Shown one piece after another: positions 8,219 to 16,230 of a DNA stretch of 21,856 nucleotides. How positions within the stretch are numbered: position 1 is the stretch's first letter; the number at the start of each line of letters is the position of its first letter. This stretch comes from Nitrososphaerota archaeon (lineage in GTDB: Archaea > Thermoproteota > Bathyarchaeia > Bathyarchaeales > Bathycorpusculaceae). The notes below the pieces were generated by a model. That model was not told the origin of the DNA, did no database searches, and saw only the letters and a list, made by a program, of their open reading frames with translations. The stretch is taken from assembly GCA_031282985.1 (NCBI GenBank), contig JAITCR010000193.1:1-21856 (forward strand), read 5' to 3'. A program made the translations under genes and the position numbers.

Positions 8219-9502
8219 CTAATTATCTAATTCTCCAAAAAGATACGTTTCTGTAACCTTAACAACACGTATGTACAACGTTTTGCCTATTAAGTTTTGA
8301 GTGCTTTTTACAACAATAGGTTTGTAGGCAAAATTACGACCAATCCATGACCCACTCGTTTTGCCTGATTCATCAATAAAAACTTCGCCGCTCCAATTCT
8401 TCCACTGTTTATTTCTCTCAAATGACAACTGCTTAACTAACGCTGCTACAACAGTACTTCTATGTTTAATCTCTTCAGAAGGCACTTTACCTTCTCTCAT
8501 TTCTGCCGCTAATGTTTTAGGCCGAGCAAAAAATTTAGACACGTTTGTAACATCAGGTTTAACATCCCTGAGCAGTTGAAGAGTATTCTCAAACGCCTGC
8601 TGCGTTTCTCCTGGAAAACCAACAATAACATCAGTTGCCAGTGTCAAATCTGGAAACATTGACCTAAAAGCTGTCACAGACTCTTTAAACTCCTCTACAG
8701 TGTAGAATCTGCGCATAGTTTTTAACACTTGGTTATCACCGCTTTGAACGGGAAAATGTAAGAATTTGAAAATCTTTGAATTTTTATATGCCTCAATAAG
8801 TTCTGATTGCATGTCACTTATCAAGTTAGGTGTCATCATGCCTACTCTAACCTTGAAATTACCCTCTACTTCACATATGGCGTGGAGGAGTTCTGTAAGA
8901 TTTTTCCCAATGTCCCGTCCATAAGCAGCAGTATCTTGAGATGTGACCCAAAACTCATAAACACCCATAGCTACATCAGTTTTTATGCGTTGAATTATTT
9001 CAGGTATATTGTAACTCTGTAGTTTTCCTCTAGCAAAAACAACTGCACAGTAAGAGCATGATCCAAGACAGCCTATGTTTATTGGTAGAATGCTGATGAT
9101 AGGGTTTGTGTTGATTTTAGGTAGGGTTAATTGAGGTTTTTCTCTTTGAAGTTGTAGTTTTGTGACTTTTTCGCCGTTTGCTACTTGATTTACCAGTTCG
9201 ATTATGTTCTCTCCTATTGCTGGTCCAGCTATGCCGTCAAAGTGTGTTTCATGTTTGAGACGTTCTATGCTGATTTTTGGTAAACAGCCTATTATTATGA
9301 TTTTTTTTGCTTTTGATGTTTGTTTTATGGCATTTATTATGCGGTTTTCGGTTGGTCCTTTTACAGCGCAACTGTTGAAGATGATGATGTCTGCTTCTGT
9401 GTCTGTGGTGATTTGGTGCCCTTGACTTGTTAGTATTCCTGTTATGGTTTCGGTGTCTGCTGTGTTTGCTGAACAACCGTAGGTTTTGATGGCAATTTTC
9501 AT
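8219..9502 (-). CDS. tRNA methylthiotransferase (MiaB/e-MtaB family, t6A37 type)
   Basis: Radical-SAM enzyme adding a methylthio group to a modified adenosine, in archaea expected to be t6A37 of tRNA (ms2t6A). In the longest frame (start 9538) the N-terminal UPF0004 domain has cluster cysteines at 22, 57 and 85. The radical SAM motif CLGSCSYC follows with C157, C161 and C164, and a C-terminal TRAM RNA-binding domain spans about 378-436. All six cluster cysteines are present. I prefer ATG 9502 because MKIAIKTYGC is the usual family N-terminus, giving 427 aa; the upstream ATG at 9538 adds 12 residues without homology. It converges with hdrA, with 5 nt between stops, and diverges from the RHH gene. 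Confidence 0.9.
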   Translation of the reverse strand: MKIAIKTYGCSANTADTETITGILTSQGHQITTDTEADIIIFNSCAVKGPTENRIINAIKQTSKAKKIIIIGCLPKISIERLKHETHFDGIAGPAIGENIIELVNQVANGEKVTKLQLQREKPQLTLPKINTNPIISILPINIGCLGSCSYCAVVFARGKLQSYNIPEIIQRIKTDVAMGVYEFWVTSQDTAAYGRDIGKNLTELLHAICEVEGNFKVRVGMMTPNLISDMQSELIEAYKNSKIFKFLHFPVQSGDNQVLKTMRRFYTVEEFKESVTAFRSMFPDLTLATDVIVGFPGETQQAFENTLQLLRDVKPDVTNVSKFFARPKTLAAEMREGKVPSEEIKHRSTVVAALVKQLSFERNKQWKNWSGEVFIDESGKTSGSWIGRNFAYKPIVVKSTQNLIGKTLYIRVVKVTETYLFGELDN

Positions 9503-9507
9503 TTTTG

Positions 9508-9523
9508 ACACGATGTTTCGTGT
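9508..9523. repeat. Perfect 6-bp inverted repeat ahead of the methylthiotransferase start
   Basis: ACACGA-TGTT-TCGTGT lies 5 nt upstream of ATG 9502 on the minus strand. If 9502 is the true start it falls in the 5' leader, where it could be a hairpin or operator; if 9538 is used it is coding. Confidence 0.4.
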
Positions 9524-9616
9524 TATAGAATGGTTCATTAAGTAATAAAAACTTGGGGGTTATGTGTTGGTGTTTTTAACATCTATTTGCTTTTCCACTT
9601 TGTGTGTATTTATAAG

Positions 9617-9645
9617 TGTTGTAACCAACATGTTATAAACATGTT
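9617..9645. promoter_or_regulatory. Cluster of palindromes, candidate operator of the RHH regulator
   Basis: The self-complementary octamer AACATGTT occurs at 9627-9634 and 9638-9645, start to start 11 bp, one helical turn. An overlapping dyad TGTTG-TAAC-CAACA is at 9617-9630. The cluster lies in the divergent intergenic region between the methylthiotransferase and RHH genes. RHH proteins bind paired palindromic half-sites, so autoregulation is a reasonable inference, not shown. Confidence 0.45.
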
Positions 9646-9662
9646 TGCCCCATAATATGCTC

Positions 9663-9670
9663 ATATATAT
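9663..9670 (+). promoter_or_regulatory. TATA box for the RHH gene
   Basis: ATATATAT is 54-61 nt upstream of ATG 9724. A start about 25 nt downstream of the box would give a leader of roughly 30 nt holding a GAGGG sequence at 9705-9709. Confidence 0.45.
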
Positions 9671-9723
9671 CCAACAAAATATAATTGTCCTATGTTCACC
9701 AAGAGAGGGAGCAATAAGAACAC

Positions 9724-9879
9724 ATGAAATTAATTACGCTATACTTACCTGAAACTTATATTAAAGCTTTAGACCAGCTTGTAGACGAACGGTTTTATCC
9801 AAACCGTGCAGAAGCAATACGTGTCGCAATCCGAGACTTAATAAGCGCTGAAGTTTGGAGGCGGAAAGGCGTTGACTAA
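9724..9879 (+). CDS. Small CopG-type ribbon-helix-helix DNA-binding protein
   Basis: 51 aa. It begins MKLITLYLPETYIKALDQLV, a beta strand followed by helix 1. It continues YPNRAEAIRVAIRDLI, the helix 2 segment with the PNRxEAIRxAIRDL signature of archaeal RHH regulators. The protein dimerises and inserts the paired N-terminal strands into the DNA major groove. It closely resembles the short RHH proteins found beside ftsZ in many archaea (the CdrS type), but no ftsZ is present in this window. The gene overlaps the following gene by 8 nt (TTG start at 9872), so the two are probably translationally coupled. Palindromes upstream suggest self-regulation. Confidence 0.85.
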   Translation: MKLITLYLPETYIKALDQLVDERFYPNRAEAIRVAIRDLISAEVWRRKGVD

Positions 9880-10174
9880 AAACGAAGAATTACTAAAAGG
9901 CCGCATAGACGAAACTTTTGACAATCCAAAAATCAGGTTCACTCCACAACTCGTAGACAACACCTTACACCTCTGCGCATCAGGATGTGTCCACTTTGAC
10001 TCTGAAGTCAAAGCGGCTGTTGTTCAACCTAAAAAACATGTGGTGAAAACCAAAATGACAAAAAAAACCCAACTAGAAAGAGCCACAGCACACCTCTATG
10101 ATCTGGAAAGTTGCAACACAACCGAAAAAACTCTAAATATAAACTTACACCTCTACCAAATGGAAGAATACTAA
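9872..10174 (+). CDS. 100-aa unknown protein coupled to the RHH regulator
   Basis: I do not recognise this family. The start is TTG at 9872, supported by GGAGG at 9857-9861, 10 nt upstream inside the RHH gene; the next in-frame Met is near residue 61, so the TTG start is well motivated. Visible features: an acidic and basic N-terminal helix, a LCASGCVHF segment with two cysteines three residues apart around 33-40, a lysine-rich central stretch (KKHVVKTKMTKKTQ) and a polar C-terminus. No membrane segment. The 8-nt overlap with the RHH gene suggests a paired function, such as a regulator partner or the toxin of a toxin-antitoxin pair, but nothing in the protein proves either. Confidence 0.65.
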   Translation: MTKNEELLKGRIDETFDNPKIRFTPQLVDNTLHLCASGCVHFDSEVKAAVVQPKKHVVKTKMTKKTQLERATAHLYDLESCNTTEKTLNINLHLYQMEEY

Positions 10175-10228
10175 CAATTCCATTCCATTTTAAAGAAACA
10201 ATTTATCACAGTTAACCAATCCTTGCTT

Positions 10229-10939
10229 ATGCACAAAGTCATAACACAAATTCGTGAAGAATTAAAAGCCAACGCAGACCAACAAACCAAAGACAACGCC
10301 AAGCATTTCTTTAAAGAAGCTATCACTTGTTATGGTGTTAAAAGTGTTACAGTGGGAAAAATTGGTCACGAAAACTGGACAGAAATCAAAAATCTGTCAA
10401 AAAATGATGTTTTTGTAATTTGCGAAGAGCTTTTCAGTTCTGGTTTTATGGAAGAGTCCTTTATTGCTGCAAATTGGCTGCCGAAAATCGTTGACCAGTT
10501 TCAGCGAGAGGATTTAGCTGTTTTTGAGCGATGGATTAGTTGTTACATTGATAACTGGGCTAAATGTGATAGTTTTTGCAATCACACTGTGGGTGATTTT
10601 ATGATAAAATTTCCCGAGTGTGTGGGCGTACTTTTTGATTGGGCAAAATCCGATAACCGCTGGTTTAGACGTGCTGCGGCTGTAACACTGATTATTCCAG
10701 CGAAAAAAGGATTGTTTTTACAGGAGGCTTTCAAAATTAGTGACTTGCTCCTAACGGATTCTGATGATTTGGTGCAGAAGGGTTATGGTTGGCTGTTGAA
10801 GGCTGAGACAGACAAGTATCCACATGAAGTGCTAACGTATGTTATGAAAAATAAGTCAAATATGCCTCGGACAGCGTTACGGTATGCAATTGAGAAACTG
10901 CCTAAAGAACAAAAAACGTTAGCTATGAAAAAGAACTAA
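10229..10939 (+). CDS. AlkD-like DNA alkylation repair protein (HEAT-repeat glycosylase)
   Basis: About 236 aa of helical repeats typical of the DNA alkylation repair family (AlkC/AlkD). AlkD excises N3- and N7-alkylpurines without base flipping. In numbering from the TTG at 10223, the motifs are W112-x3-D116 in NWAKCDSFC, NRWFRRAAAV at 145-154 with the DNA-binding arginines R149/R150, and W190 in VQKGYGWLLKA. The spacings agree closely with W109, D113, R148 and W187 of the Bacillus cereus enzyme, so the active site looks intact. I prefer ATG 10229 over TTG 10223; the two differ by two residues. It lies 54 nt after the 100-aa unknown, possibly in the same transcript, and just before the endoIV-like gene. 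Confidence 0.85.
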   Translation: MHKVITQIREELKANADQQTKDNAKHFFKEAITCYGVKSVTVGKIGHENWTEIKNLSKNDVFVICEELFSSGFMEESFIAANWLPKIVDQFQREDLAVFERWISCYIDNWAKCDSFCNHTVGDFMIKFPECVGVLFDWAKSDNRWFRRAAAVTLIIPAKKGLFLQEAFKISDLLLTDSDDLVQKGYGWLLKAETDKYPHEVLTYVMKNKSNMPRTALRYAIEKLPKEQKTLAMKKN

Positions 10940-11184
10940 CCTAATTTTAACTGTTAAGAGCCTTACAGCTGTATCCACATAAACGTAGATACGTCATAAA
11001 AACTTTCTTTTGCATTAACGCATTTTATGGAATTTAAAGTCGTTAACACATTAGTGCATAGAGAGGCGTTTAACATTTCGTTATTAAATCTTAGTACAAT
11101 TAATATTTTGATGTTGTTTACCTGTTAAAAAGTTAATTAGTCAGTTTTGGTTTTTACCAGAAACGCAAATCAAGAGGCATAAGT

Positions 11185-11967
11185 ATGTTTGAAGCTAAAG
11201 TCGGCGTTTCAATGCTCTACAGTTTACATGAATCTTTTAATCGTATGACTAAACGATTAAACAATGAAAACACACGGTACATCGAAATTTTAGATGATGG
11301 CGCTCATGAACTGGATAAAAATCGAGTTAATTTACTTAAAGAAACTGCAAAAAGCTACAATTTAGAATATACTGTACACGCGCCATTTGCCGACATAAAT
11401 ATTGCCTCTCCATCCCGAACAATTCTTAATGCATCCCTAAAACGTCTCACAGAATCACTTCATTATGCACACGCTTTAGATGCTAAATTGTGGGTTTTTC
11501 ATCCTGGTGCTCGCACAGGTATATCTCAATTTTATCCTGGTGCAGAATGGAAACAAAACACTCAAAGTATACAGGAACTCTATGCAGAAGCAGAACAATT
11601 TGGTGTAAATATTGCCATAGAAAATTTACCTGCAAAATACTGGTTTATAATGAATAGTCCTGAAGATTTTCACAAATTTTATAAAGAAACAAAACTGCCT
11701 ATAGGTATAGTGTTAGACATTGGACATGCTAACCTTGAAAATCAAACACAGCCATTCTTTGATCAACTTGCTGATAAAATCATTCACATTCATGCAAGCG
11801 ACAACAAAGGTGTTAATGATGATCACTTTGGTGTTGGTTATGGTACAATTGGTTATAGCTTGGTTGCTGAAACTTTAAAGAAAATAGGTTATAACCAACG
11901 CGTGATTGTTGAATCTTGTGATCATGTAGCTGAAAGTTTAAAGAAACTTGGGGAGTTACTGAATTAG
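11185..11967 (+). CDS. TIM-barrel protein of the AP endonuclease 2 / sugar isomerase superfamily
   Basis: 260 aa, cytoplasmic (beta/alpha)8 barrel. Metal-binding candidates line up with the nine-ligand trinuclear zinc site of endonuclease IV: H65 (VHAP), H106 (FHPG), E146 (IEN), D178 and H181 (LDIGHAN), H203 (HASDN), D212-x-H214 and E243 (VESC). Spacings resemble those in E. coli Nfo (69, 109, 145, 179, 182, 216, 229, 231, 261). Many COG1082 sugar phosphate isomerase/epimerases keep a similar set, so the function is open. The protein is slightly shorter than Nfo. The AlkD-like glycosylase immediately upstream makes a base-excision role plausible. GAGG lies about 9 nt before the ATG. Its stop overlaps the convergent rnz stop by 4 nt. 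Confidence 0.75.
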   Translation: MFEAKVGVSMLYSLHESFNRMTKRLNNENTRYIEILDDGAHELDKNRVNLLKETAKSYNLEYTVHAPFADINIASPSRTILNASLKRLTESLHYAHALDAKLWVFHPGARTGISQFYPGAEWKQNTQSIQELYAEAEQFGVNIAIENLPAKYWFIMNSPEDFHKFYKETKLPIGIVLDIGHANLENQTQPFFDQLADKIIHIHASDNKGVNDDHFGVGYGTIGYSLVAETLKKIGYNQRVIVESCDHVAESLKKLGELLN

Positions 11968-12893
11968 CATTCATTGTCATTAAATGGTAATTCTAACACT
12001 AAAAGATCTTCAGCTAGTATTGTATTCTCAAAAATTTTCTTCGCACGTTCTAGTAACAGATTCGCGTCAGGATATCTCGCACTAATATGTGTTAATACAA
12101 GCATTTTAGCGTCTGCCTTTTTAGCTTGTTCTGCTGCTTGTGTCGGTGTCGAGTGACCCGTTATATCTGCTTTTTCAGTTAATGAATCATCATATGTACA
12201 GTCATGTATAATCACATCTGCATATTTAGCAAAGCTGGTAAAGGCTTCAAATGGTTTAGTGTCTCCTGTGTACACAATTTTTCTCCCCTGTTTCCTCGGA
12301 CCCATAACATCGTCTGGTTTTACAATTTTATCGTTTGACAATGTTACTTTTTCGCCTTTTTGAAGTTTGGACCATAACTCTCCCTCTGGCAAACCTAAGG
12401 CAAGTGCTTTTTCAGGGAAAAATTTACCCGGCCGCGGTTTTTCTTCAAAGACATAACTATAACTCTCAATAGTATGATTTGATTCTACAATCTCTACAAT
12501 ATACTTCTCTTCTTCAACAATAACCCCTGACTTTACAATTTCATTAACTTCCACTTGATATGTTAATTCAAACTTTAGTGTCTGTTGGCAATTAACTAAA
12601 AAATTTTTAAGCCCTAATGGACCATAAACTTGAATTGGCTCTCGCCTATCCATTAACGTCATGGTCTGTAGTAAACCCGGCAAGCCTAAAACATGATCCC
12701 CATGTAGATGTGTTAAAAAAATTTTGGTTTTTTTATGAAAACTACTTTTTGTAGTAATCATTTGTCTTTGAATGTTTTCCCCGCAGTCAAATATCCACTG
12801 TTCTGTTGAACTTTGCAGTATAGTAGCTGGTAAGCCACGATTTAATGTAGGTACTGCCGCGCTCGTTCCAAGAAAGACCAGTCTTATATTCAA
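11964..12893 (-). CDS. rnz: Ribonuclease Z (tRNA 3'-end processing endonuclease)
   Basis: 309 aa, the short RNase Z form. It is a metallo-beta-lactamase fold enzyme that cuts tRNA precursors after the discriminator base. The zinc motif HLHGDH is at 62-67. Other expected parts are present: LVFLGTSAAVPT at the N-terminus, the EEKPRPGKF stretch near the substrate loop, YTGDTKP, IIHDCTYDD and GHSTPTQAA, giving a complete ligand set. The start codon overlaps the stop of the upstream methyltransferase gene (12890-12893), so it is the last gene of a three-gene minus-strand operon. Its substrates include tRNA genes lacking an encoded CCA, such as the CAT tRNA in this window; the tRNA-Pro has an encoded CCA. 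Confidence 0.95.
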   Translation of the reverse strand: MNIRLVFLGTSAAVPTLNRGLPATILQSSTEQWIFDCGENIQRQMITTKSSFHKKTKIFLTHLHGDHVLGLPGLLQTMTLMDRREPIQVYGPLGLKNFLVNCQQTLKFELTYQVEVNEIVKSGVIVEEEKYIVEIVESNHTIESYSYVFEEKPRPGKFFPEKALALGLPEGELWSKLQKGEKVTLSNDKIVKPDDVMGPRKQGRKIVYTGDTKPFEAFTSFAKYADVIIHDCTYDDSLTEKADITGHSTPTQAAEQAKKADAKMLVLTHISARYPDANLLLERAKKIFENTILAEDLLVLELPFNDNEC

Positions 12894-13939
12894 ATTTTAG
12901 ACACCTTCTCAAACACCGCTACTTCCCTTGTTAGCGTACTGTGCACATAAGCAAAATGAGATTCAACATGCTTAAATCCTATTGATATACCAATTGCTTT
13001 AATGTTTAACGTTTTAGGCGAAGCAATACATACTCTATGCCCATTCGGCAATAACTCGTAAGCAGACATTAACACGTCATGAACTAGCTCACGCGTAGTT
13101 GACTTAAGAGTACTAGCTGAACGCCCATATGGAGGATCCGTTACCATACATTCCACTGTAAAAAACGGCAACTTACGCGCATCCGCTAAAACTAGCCCCT
13201 CAGCATTTATACTAAAAAAACGCAAATTTTTACGACACCCTAAAACCATTCGCTTAGCCGCATCTACTCCTAACGCATAACATCCAATATATGCTGCTTC
13301 TATTAAGGTGCTCCCTGTTCCACAGAAAGGATCCAGCATTGTCTTTTCTGCCTTAGCATGAGCTAAATTTACCATGCACCTTGCAAGTTTAGACGGCATA
13401 GCCGACGGATGAAAAAACGGTTTCTTACGCGGCCGACGCTCTGAAAATGTTTTACTACTAATTTCAGTAAGTTTTAAACCAAAAACAAGCTTCTCATCAG
13501 TTATTATACCTATAAACGTTTTATCAGGATGCTCCAGATTCACCTTAACATTAGGCGTTTGCTTGAGAATTTGATACCCTAATTTCACCTCAAGATCCAT
13601 AGTATTAACAGTCTGATCTGCATAAGTTTTTATACGATTTATTCTAACAACAAAACTCTCTCCAGGCTTTAGAACCTCTCCAAAATCTATCCCTTGAACA
13701 ACTTTAATAATATCTGTATAATTTGCATTTGAAACAAACAATTCTAACGCACAAAGTCTCGTAAACGCTGACCTTACCGGTATAACTTTAACACTCTCAA
13801 CCGCCGTCTCTAACCGCAAAACTTGATCCATTAACTCTGTTACTCTGAAAGGGTAACCTTCTGTTTCTAAAATTGCCTTCGCCTCTGAAACAGGCAAAGT
13901 CAGACTTTCACCTGAAAGTAAAAAGAAAAGTTTAGCCAC
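12890..13939 (-). CDS. tRNA (guanine-10-N2) methyltransferase, THUMP type
   Basis: 349 aa. An N-terminal ferredoxin-like and THUMP region (about 1-155) binds tRNA. A Rossmann methyltransferase follows with LDPFCGTGS around 202-210 (SAM binding) and DPPYG at 268-272 (catalytic motif IV for an exocyclic amino group). HPSAMPSKLARCMVNLA precedes motif I, as in Trm-G10/Trm11 proteins. The enzyme makes m2G or m2,2G at position 10 in the tRNA D-arm. It starts 1 nt before the prs stop and overlaps rnz by 4 nt, so the three genes are almost certainly one transcript. Complete; nothing unusual in the active site. Confidence 0.93.
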   Translation of the reverse strand: MAKLFFLLSGESLTLPVSEAKAILETEGYPFRVTELMDQVLRLETAVESVKVIPVRSAFTRLCALELFVSNANYTDIIKVVQGIDFGEVLKPGESFVVRINRIKTYADQTVNTMDLEVKLGYQILKQTPNVKVNLEHPDKTFIGIITDEKLVFGLKLTEISSKTFSERRPRKKPFFHPSAMPSKLARCMVNLAHAKAEKTMLDPFCGTGSTLIEAAYIGCYALGVDAAKRMVLGCRKNLRFFSINAEGLVLADARKLPFFTVECMVTDPPYGRSASTLKSTTRELVHDVLMSAYELLPNGHRVCIASPKTLNIKAIGISIGFKHVESHFAYVHSTLTREVAVFEKVSKI

Positions 13940-14821
13940 TTAGATGGCGCCTTTTAATTGTTCGCTTATAAGCGGTGATAAACTAACTTTGCTATACGGC
14001 CCAGGAACACTGTCTGTTCCAATGATTTCTTTAACACCTGCATCTAACATACGTTTTGCTGCATCTCCTATAAGTAGTGGATGAACACATGCTGCAAAAA
14101 CATGTTTTGCACCTAAATCCTTTAAAATTTTAGCTGCCCCAACAATTGTGCCCCCTGTGCTTATAATGTCATCAAAAATTACAACTGTTTGGCCTTCCAC
14201 ATCTAATCCTTCACCTGACTGCGCAGTCTGACCAGTGTAGCGATCACGAACTTTACTTAGATGCCCAACACCTCCCCCTAAAACCTGTTGAGCCTCCTTA
14301 GCAATATATGTAGCACCCTTATCTGGCGCAAGTGCATAAGCCCCCCTATAACCCCTATCCACAAAATAATCTGCCAAAAGAGAAATAGCACTAACCGTTT
14401 TTACCGGAAAAGAAAACCGAGATAAAACCTGTTCTGAATGAATATTAACCGTTATCAAATCATCTATCCCCGACGCTCCAAGCATACGCACAATAGTTTC
14501 AACACTTATACCCTCCCCCGACAAAAACAACTTATCCTGCCTAGCATACGCAAAATACGGAACAACAGCCGTAACCCTATTTGCCCCCGCACGTTTAGCA
14601 GCATCAGCCATAAAAACCAACTGAAAAAGCTTACTATCCTGCATAGGCGGGCACGTAGTTTGAACTATCACAATATCCTCACCTAAAACATCTCCCTCCA
14701 ACCTAACATATGACTCGCCATCTGGAAAAACCCTCAACACCACAGAAACACCCTGACAACCAATAACCTTTAAAACACCTTCAGCAAGCTCCCTTGAAGC
14801 CGGACCTAAGACAATCTTCAT
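13940..14821 (-). CDS. prs: Ribose-phosphate pyrophosphokinase (PRPP synthetase)
   Basis: About 293 aa, the length usual for archaeal PRPP synthetases. It transfers pyrophosphate from ATP to ribose 5-phosphate, feeding nucleotide, histidine and tryptophan synthesis. Motifs, numbered from the GTG at 14830: PYFAYARQDK at 91-100 (ATP-binding loop), the flexible-loop segment LSKVRDRYTG at 191-200, and FDDIISTGGT at 219-228 (PRPP/ribose-5-phosphate loop). GTG 14830 adds three residues, but ATG 14821 is preceded at close range by AAGAGTGAT, a good archaeal Shine-Dalgarno match, so I use 14821. First gene of the prs-trmG10-rnz operon. A TATA-like CTTATATATTG near 14920-14931 (minus strand) would give a leader of roughly 70 nt. 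Confidence 0.95.
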   Translation of the reverse strand: MKIVLGPASRELAEGVLKVIGCQGVSVVLRVFPDGESYVRLEGDVLGEDIVIVQTTCPPMQDSKLFQLVFMADAAKRAGANRVTAVVPYFAYARQDKLFLSGEGISVETIVRMLGASGIDDLITVNIHSEQVLSRFSFPVKTVSAISLLADYFVDRGYRGAYALAPDKGATYIAKEAQQVLGGGVGHLSKVRDRYTGQTAQSGEGLDVEGQTVVIFDDIISTGGTIVGAAKILKDLGAKHVFAACVHPLLIGDAAKRMLDAGVKEIIGTDSVPGPYSKVSLSPLISEQLKGAI

Positions 14822-14830
14822 AATAATCAC

Positions 14831-15197
14831 TCTTAATACCCTAAAAATACAACTTCCGTTTTAAGCCTTTATCCCACGAACTCCAAAAACAACCACAAAA
14901 TACAACAACACAAATCTCACAATATATAAGACAACCTCCGAAAACTCATGTTTTACGCTTCAAACCGATAAAAACAAAATAAATACAACAGCTGCCTCAT
15001 ACAAACTTCCCTATTTTACCGTACTACACATTATACCTTGATAGTTAAGAGGTTTCCAGAGGCTGCCATAACTATTACCACCCATGCAATATCATATACC
15101 TGTCTCTAATCATTTTCATTTTTCCCTCTCTCCTATAACTAAAAAACCTCATGTTCACGTATTTTAAATAGCTCTTACAATACATCAATCATACAGT
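14831..15197. promoter_or_regulatory. Divergent intergenic region between prs and radA
   Basis: About 370 bp with no credible gene. It holds the likely prs TATA box (14920-14931, minus) and the radA TATA box (15161-15170, plus). The plus strand is strikingly A- and C-rich through most of its length. I see no convincing structured RNA. Confidence 0.5.
15161..15170 (+). promoter_or_regulatory. TATA box for radA
   Basis: ATTTTAAATA centred about 27-32 nt before GTG 15198 and 37-46 nt before ATG 15207. The mRNA is therefore leaderless or has a leader of only a few to about 15 nt. Confidence 0.6.
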
Positions 15198-15206
15198 GTG
15201 AACTTA

Positions 15207-16229
15207 ATGCCCACAGATACAGACGAACAACAAGAAACAGAAACAACAACAGAAAAATATGCATTCATAGAAGACCTCCCAGGTGTCGGACCCGCAACCG
15301 CCCAAAAACTACGAGAACTAGGATATCACACAATAGAATCTCTCGCAATGGCAACAATACGCGAACTCGAACCAGTAGGCATAAGCGAAAAAAAAGCACT
15401 ACAAGTAATACAAGCAGCCCGATCATCAATTGGAGTCTCTTTTATCCGTGCTGACCAATTACTAAAACAACGCCAAAACGTTGCTCGCCTAAGTACAGGA
15501 AGTAAAGCTCTTGATAAATTGGTTGACGGCGGTTTAGAAACTCAGACAATAACTGAATTTTATGGTGAATATGGCTGTGGAAAAAGTCAAGTTTGCCATC
15601 AAATATGTGTGAATGTTCAGTTACCCATTGAAAAAGGTGGTCTTAATGGTGGTGTATTATATGTTGATACAGAAAACACTTTTCGACTTGAACGTATTGT
15701 TCAAATGTCCACTCATTTAGGCCTTGACCCTGAAGATGTTGTAAAAAACATAATTTATGCTGAAGCTTACACCTCTGATCATCAAATGTTTTTGTTGGAA
15801 AACGCTGACGAAATCATTAAGGCAAATAACATTAAATTAATAATTATTGATTCTCTAACAGCACATTTTCGCAGTGAATACATAGGCAGAGAAATGCTTG
15901 CCAGCCGTCAGCAAAAGTTGAACAAACATATGCATAAACTTACCGCATTAGCACGTGCGTTTAATGCTGTTGCGGTCGTAACAAATCAGGTTATGGCAAA
16001 ACCCGACCAATTCTTTGGTGATGCCCTTCACCCCATCGGTGGTAACATTGTTGGTCATACCAGTCAGACCCGTATATATTTGCGTCGTGCTTCTCATGGT
16101 CCAATACGTATTGCACGGCTTGTTTCAAGTCCTTATTTACCTGAAGGAGAGGAAATCCTTAAAGTCACCGAAAACGGTATAGAGGATGTCTCTGAAGAAG
16201 AGAAAGAAACTAAATCTCGTGGTCGCTAG
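15207..16229 (+). CDS. radA: RadA, archaeal RecA/Rad51-family recombinase
   Basis: About 340 aa, full length. It forms filaments on single-stranded DNA and carries out strand exchange in homologous recombination and fork repair. In numbering from the GTG at 15198, a helix-hairpin-helix N-terminal domain (EDLPGVGPATAQKL) is at 25-38. Walker A GEYGCGKS is at 123-130 and is followed by Q; Walker B LIIID is at 214-218. The L2 DNA-binding region begins at NQVMAKPDQFF. It retains the linker polymerisation motif SFIRADQLL. An initiator GTG at 15198 adds three residues; ATG 15207 is chosen, but both are possible. The gene lies divergent to prs and is followed 1 nt later by a PIP-box protein gene, so the two are probably co-transcribed. 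Codon composition shifts from A/C-rich to T-rich near 15430. Confidence 0.96.
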   Translation: MPTDTDEQQETETTTEKYAFIEDLPGVGPATAQKLRELGYHTIESLAMATIRELEPVGISEKKALQVIQAARSSIGVSFIRADQLLKQRQNVARLSTGSKALDKLVDGGLETQTITEFYGEYGCGKSQVCHQICVNVQLPIEKGGLNGGVLYVDTENTFRLERIVQMSTHLGLDPEDVVKNIIYAEAYTSDHQMFLLENADEIIKANNIKLIIIDSLTAHFRSEYIGREMLASRQQKLNKHMHKLTALARAFNAVAVVTNQVMAKPDQFFGDALHPIGGNIVGHTSQTRIYLRRASHGPIRIARLVSSPYLPEGEEILKVTENGIEDVSEEEKETKSRGR

Positions 16230-16230
16230 T

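Noticed and set aside
16186..16230. Upstream ATG start for the PIP-box protein, overlapping radA
   Set aside because: It would add 15 Lys-rich residues in a frame overlapping the radA C-terminus; ATG 16231 directly after the radA stop is simpler, though not proven.
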